A DNA stretch of 58,743 nucleotides, from NCBI GenBank assembly GCA_023409265.1, contig JAEYHZ010000034.1, forward strand, positions 1 through 58,743, written 5' to 3'. Numbering within the stretch: position 1 is the first letter of the stretch; each line of letters starts with the position of its first letter. This stretch comes from Bacillota bacterium. Its GTDB lineage: Bacteria; Bacillota; Clostridia; Acetivibrionales; DSM-1351. The translations under genes were made by a program, and so were the position numbers. This document shows, one piece after another, positions 57,738 through 58,743 of this stretch. The notes beneath the pieces were generated by a model. That model was not told the DNA's origin. It did not search any database and saw only the letters and a list, made by a program, of their open reading frames with translations.

Positions 57738-58343
57738 ATGATGTCAAACCAGATTAGATTACAGCTTGAACAGCTAAATATGCAATATAGTAAAACTTTT
57801 GAAAAAGAGCAGATAGTTTTCGGTGAAGGTTGTATCACAAGTCCTCTTGTCATCGTCGGTGAGGCACCGGGTAAGGATGAGGTATCACAGGGAAAGCCGT
57901 TTGTCGGATCAGCAGGTAAAAACCTGAGAGAATTTATGGATATAATAGGGCTAGACCGCGAAGCGGTCTATATTACAAATACAATCAAATACAGATTGGG
58001 CAGGATTAATGAGAAGACACAAAGAATGATTAATCGACCTGCAACTAAAAATGATATTCTCAATAATCAGCCCTGGCTTCACAAAGAAATAATGTTATTG
58101 TGTCCCAAGATCATAGTAACACTTGGAAACGTACCCTTGAAGGCTATAACAAACGACTATAATGCTTCCATCGGCCAGATGCATGGCAATCTTCATACAT
58201 GCAAAATAGGCCGACTAGAATATAAATTGTTTCCGCTATATCATCCCGCAAGCATTATTTATAATAGAGCTTTAAAGGATGTATATAATAAGGATATGCT
58301 ACGATTAAAAGAGATCTATAGTGAATTAGAAGCAGTTAAATAA
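57738..58343 (+). CDS. Family 4-like uracil-DNA glycosylase lacking the Fe-S cysteines
   Basis: This 201-residue homologue of the preceding gene has motif A IVGEAPGKDEVSQGKPFVGSAGKNL and motif B LYHPASIIYN. The N-terminal Cys pair is missing, and the two later ligands read KY (TIKYRL) and W (QPWLHKE) instead of Cys, so it cannot hold the cluster. An Asn/Arg-rich insert (RINEKTQRMINRPATKND) follows the KY site. It is co-transcribed with the first glycosylase (one-base gap). It may have a different DNA substrate or act as a partner subunit. Confidence 0.85.
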   Translation: MMSNQIRLQLEQLNMQYSKTFEKEQIVFGEGCITSPLVIVGEAPGKDEVSQGKPFVGSAGKNLREFMDIIGLDREAVYITNTIKYRLGRINEKTQRMINRPATKNDILNNQPWLHKEIMLLCPKIIVTLGNVPLKAITNDYNASIGQMHGNLHTCKIGRLEYKLFPLYHPASIIYNRALKDVYNKDMLRLKEIYSELEAVK

Positions 58344-58404
58344 ATACAAACGAAGATATGGCACAAATTACAATAATAAAAAAGTATATTTTTCTAATAA
58401 TATA

Positions 58405-58434
58405 TTGACAAGGCATAATTAGCTGTGCTATTAT
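58405..58434 (+). promoter_or_regulatory. Promoter P1 of a probable stable-RNA operon
   Basis: TTGACA (58405-58410), 18-base spacer, TATTAT (58429-58434), followed by a GC-richer CTGTCGCCGA initial region. Confidence 0.65.
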
Positions 58435-58508
58435 AACTAAGCTGTCGCCGAACAACAAAACAACACTTGTTATAGTAAATTGTGACAAACAAAAATCTAC
58501 AAAAAGTG

Positions 58509-58537
58509 TTGACACTATAGTGACAGTGTGGTAAGAT
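58509..58537 (+). promoter_or_regulatory. Promoter P2 of a probable stable-RNA operon
   Basis: TTGACA (58509-58514), 17-base spacer, TAAGAT (58532-58537), followed by GTCGCTCAGCAC. Like P1 it has a consensus -35 and a leader start that resembles P1's (GTCGC). Confidence 0.7.
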
Positions 58538-58539
58538 AT

Positions 58540-58743
58540 TAAAGTCGCTCAGCACTGCTGAGTGCTAAAATAACAAATCTAAAGCATATTAATAAGATGC
58601 TGGATGAGCTGTTATAAATGGACTTTGAAAAGTAAACAGTGACAAATACATGCAAATGTAAGTAAAGGACTCTTTAAAATTCCAGAATCCATTGGATTCT
58701 AAAAATGAGTAACTTGCGAACTTTACAACCTGGTTTTGGAGAC
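58540..58743 (+). other. Probable rRNA operon leader (runs off the window)
   Basis: The stretch after two strong tandem promoters has no ORF. It contains AGCACTGCTGAGTGCT (hairpin), a TTTGAAAAGTAAACAGTG segment like those near Bacillota rRNA genes, and GGACTCTTTAAAA, which may be a boxA-type antitermination signal. A 16S rRNA gene would be expected just beyond 58743, but no 16S sequence is in view. Confidence 0.5.

Noticed and set aside
1..58743. CRISPR arrays or restriction/defence islands
   Set aside because: No regularly spaced repeats with unique spacers and no cas or restriction genes were seen; the tandem repeats present have no spacers.

Overview
The window comes from an AT-rich Gram-positive anaerobe of the class Clostridia. 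The evidence is a low-GC composition with Bacillota-type ribosome binding sites, gatCAB, a type III glutamine synthetase, class I two-subunit fumarase, LL-diaminopimelate aminotransferase (DapL), a Spo0A-type regulator and FloA/NfeD. A relative of the cellulolytic Ruminiclostridium group is my guess, not something the sequence proves.

Layout. 1-2111: the 3' part of a group II intron with a second, complete group II intron nested between its domains V and VI (a twintron). 2206-6183: a lipoprotein, an orphan phage-type lysin and asparagine synthetase (asnB). 6503-12397: a membrane-anchored AraC-type regulator and a carbohydrate ABC transporter (two permeases and a binding lipoprotein, no ATPase). 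12683-14212: a chemotaxis transducer with a C-terminal Cache-like sensor. 14401-24769: a nitrogen island with glnN (GSIII), gatCAB, glnA (GSI), an ANTAR regulator, amt and a PII protein. 24939-30539: agmatinase, a TIM-barrel protein, a HAD phosphatase, RNA-modifying enzymes, small membrane/secreted proteins and a YitT protein. 30696-32033: gdhA. 32668-38054: an RNA methyltransferase, aroA-aroC-aroK and a Spo0A paralogue. 38131-45360: HU, a Usp protein, fumarase, a DUF1858 protein, a two-component system with a divergent coiled-coil exported protein, and purA. 45588-51518: tRNA-Lys, small proteins, a DUF2268 protease, and a histidine kinase/NfeD/FloA/LytTR cluster. 51678-52049: four tRNAs (Glu, Asp, Thr, Tyr). 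52243-58343: a protein O-mannosyltransferase, dapF-dapL and two tandem uracil-DNA glycosylases. The last 400 bases carry tandem strong promoters that look like the start of a stable-RNA (probably rRNA) operon.

The main system is an RNA-based nitrogen regulon. Five leaders (asnB, gatCAB, glnN, glnA, amt) each contain an intrinsic terminator. The terminator's 5' arm overlaps a short hairpin whose six-base loop starts AA and has G at position 4 (AATGAA, AAAGGC, AAAGGC, AATGGC, AAAGAG). This is the known recognition feature of ANTAR antiterminator proteins, and an ANTAR protein is encoded between glnA and amt. Its receiver domain lacks the phospho-accepting aspartate, so it is probably controlled by a partner rather than by phosphorylation. 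The model is that antitermination by this one protein switches on ammonium uptake, both glutamine synthetases, asparagine synthesis and the glutamine-using tRNA amidotransferase together.

Other structure includes a MITE-like repeat present twice (18134-18291 and 39010-39075), a 106-bp tandem duplication (54495-54706), a long inverted repeat (12537-12654), an unexplained multi-hairpin region before aroA (33961-34078) and several short tandem repeats in promoters.
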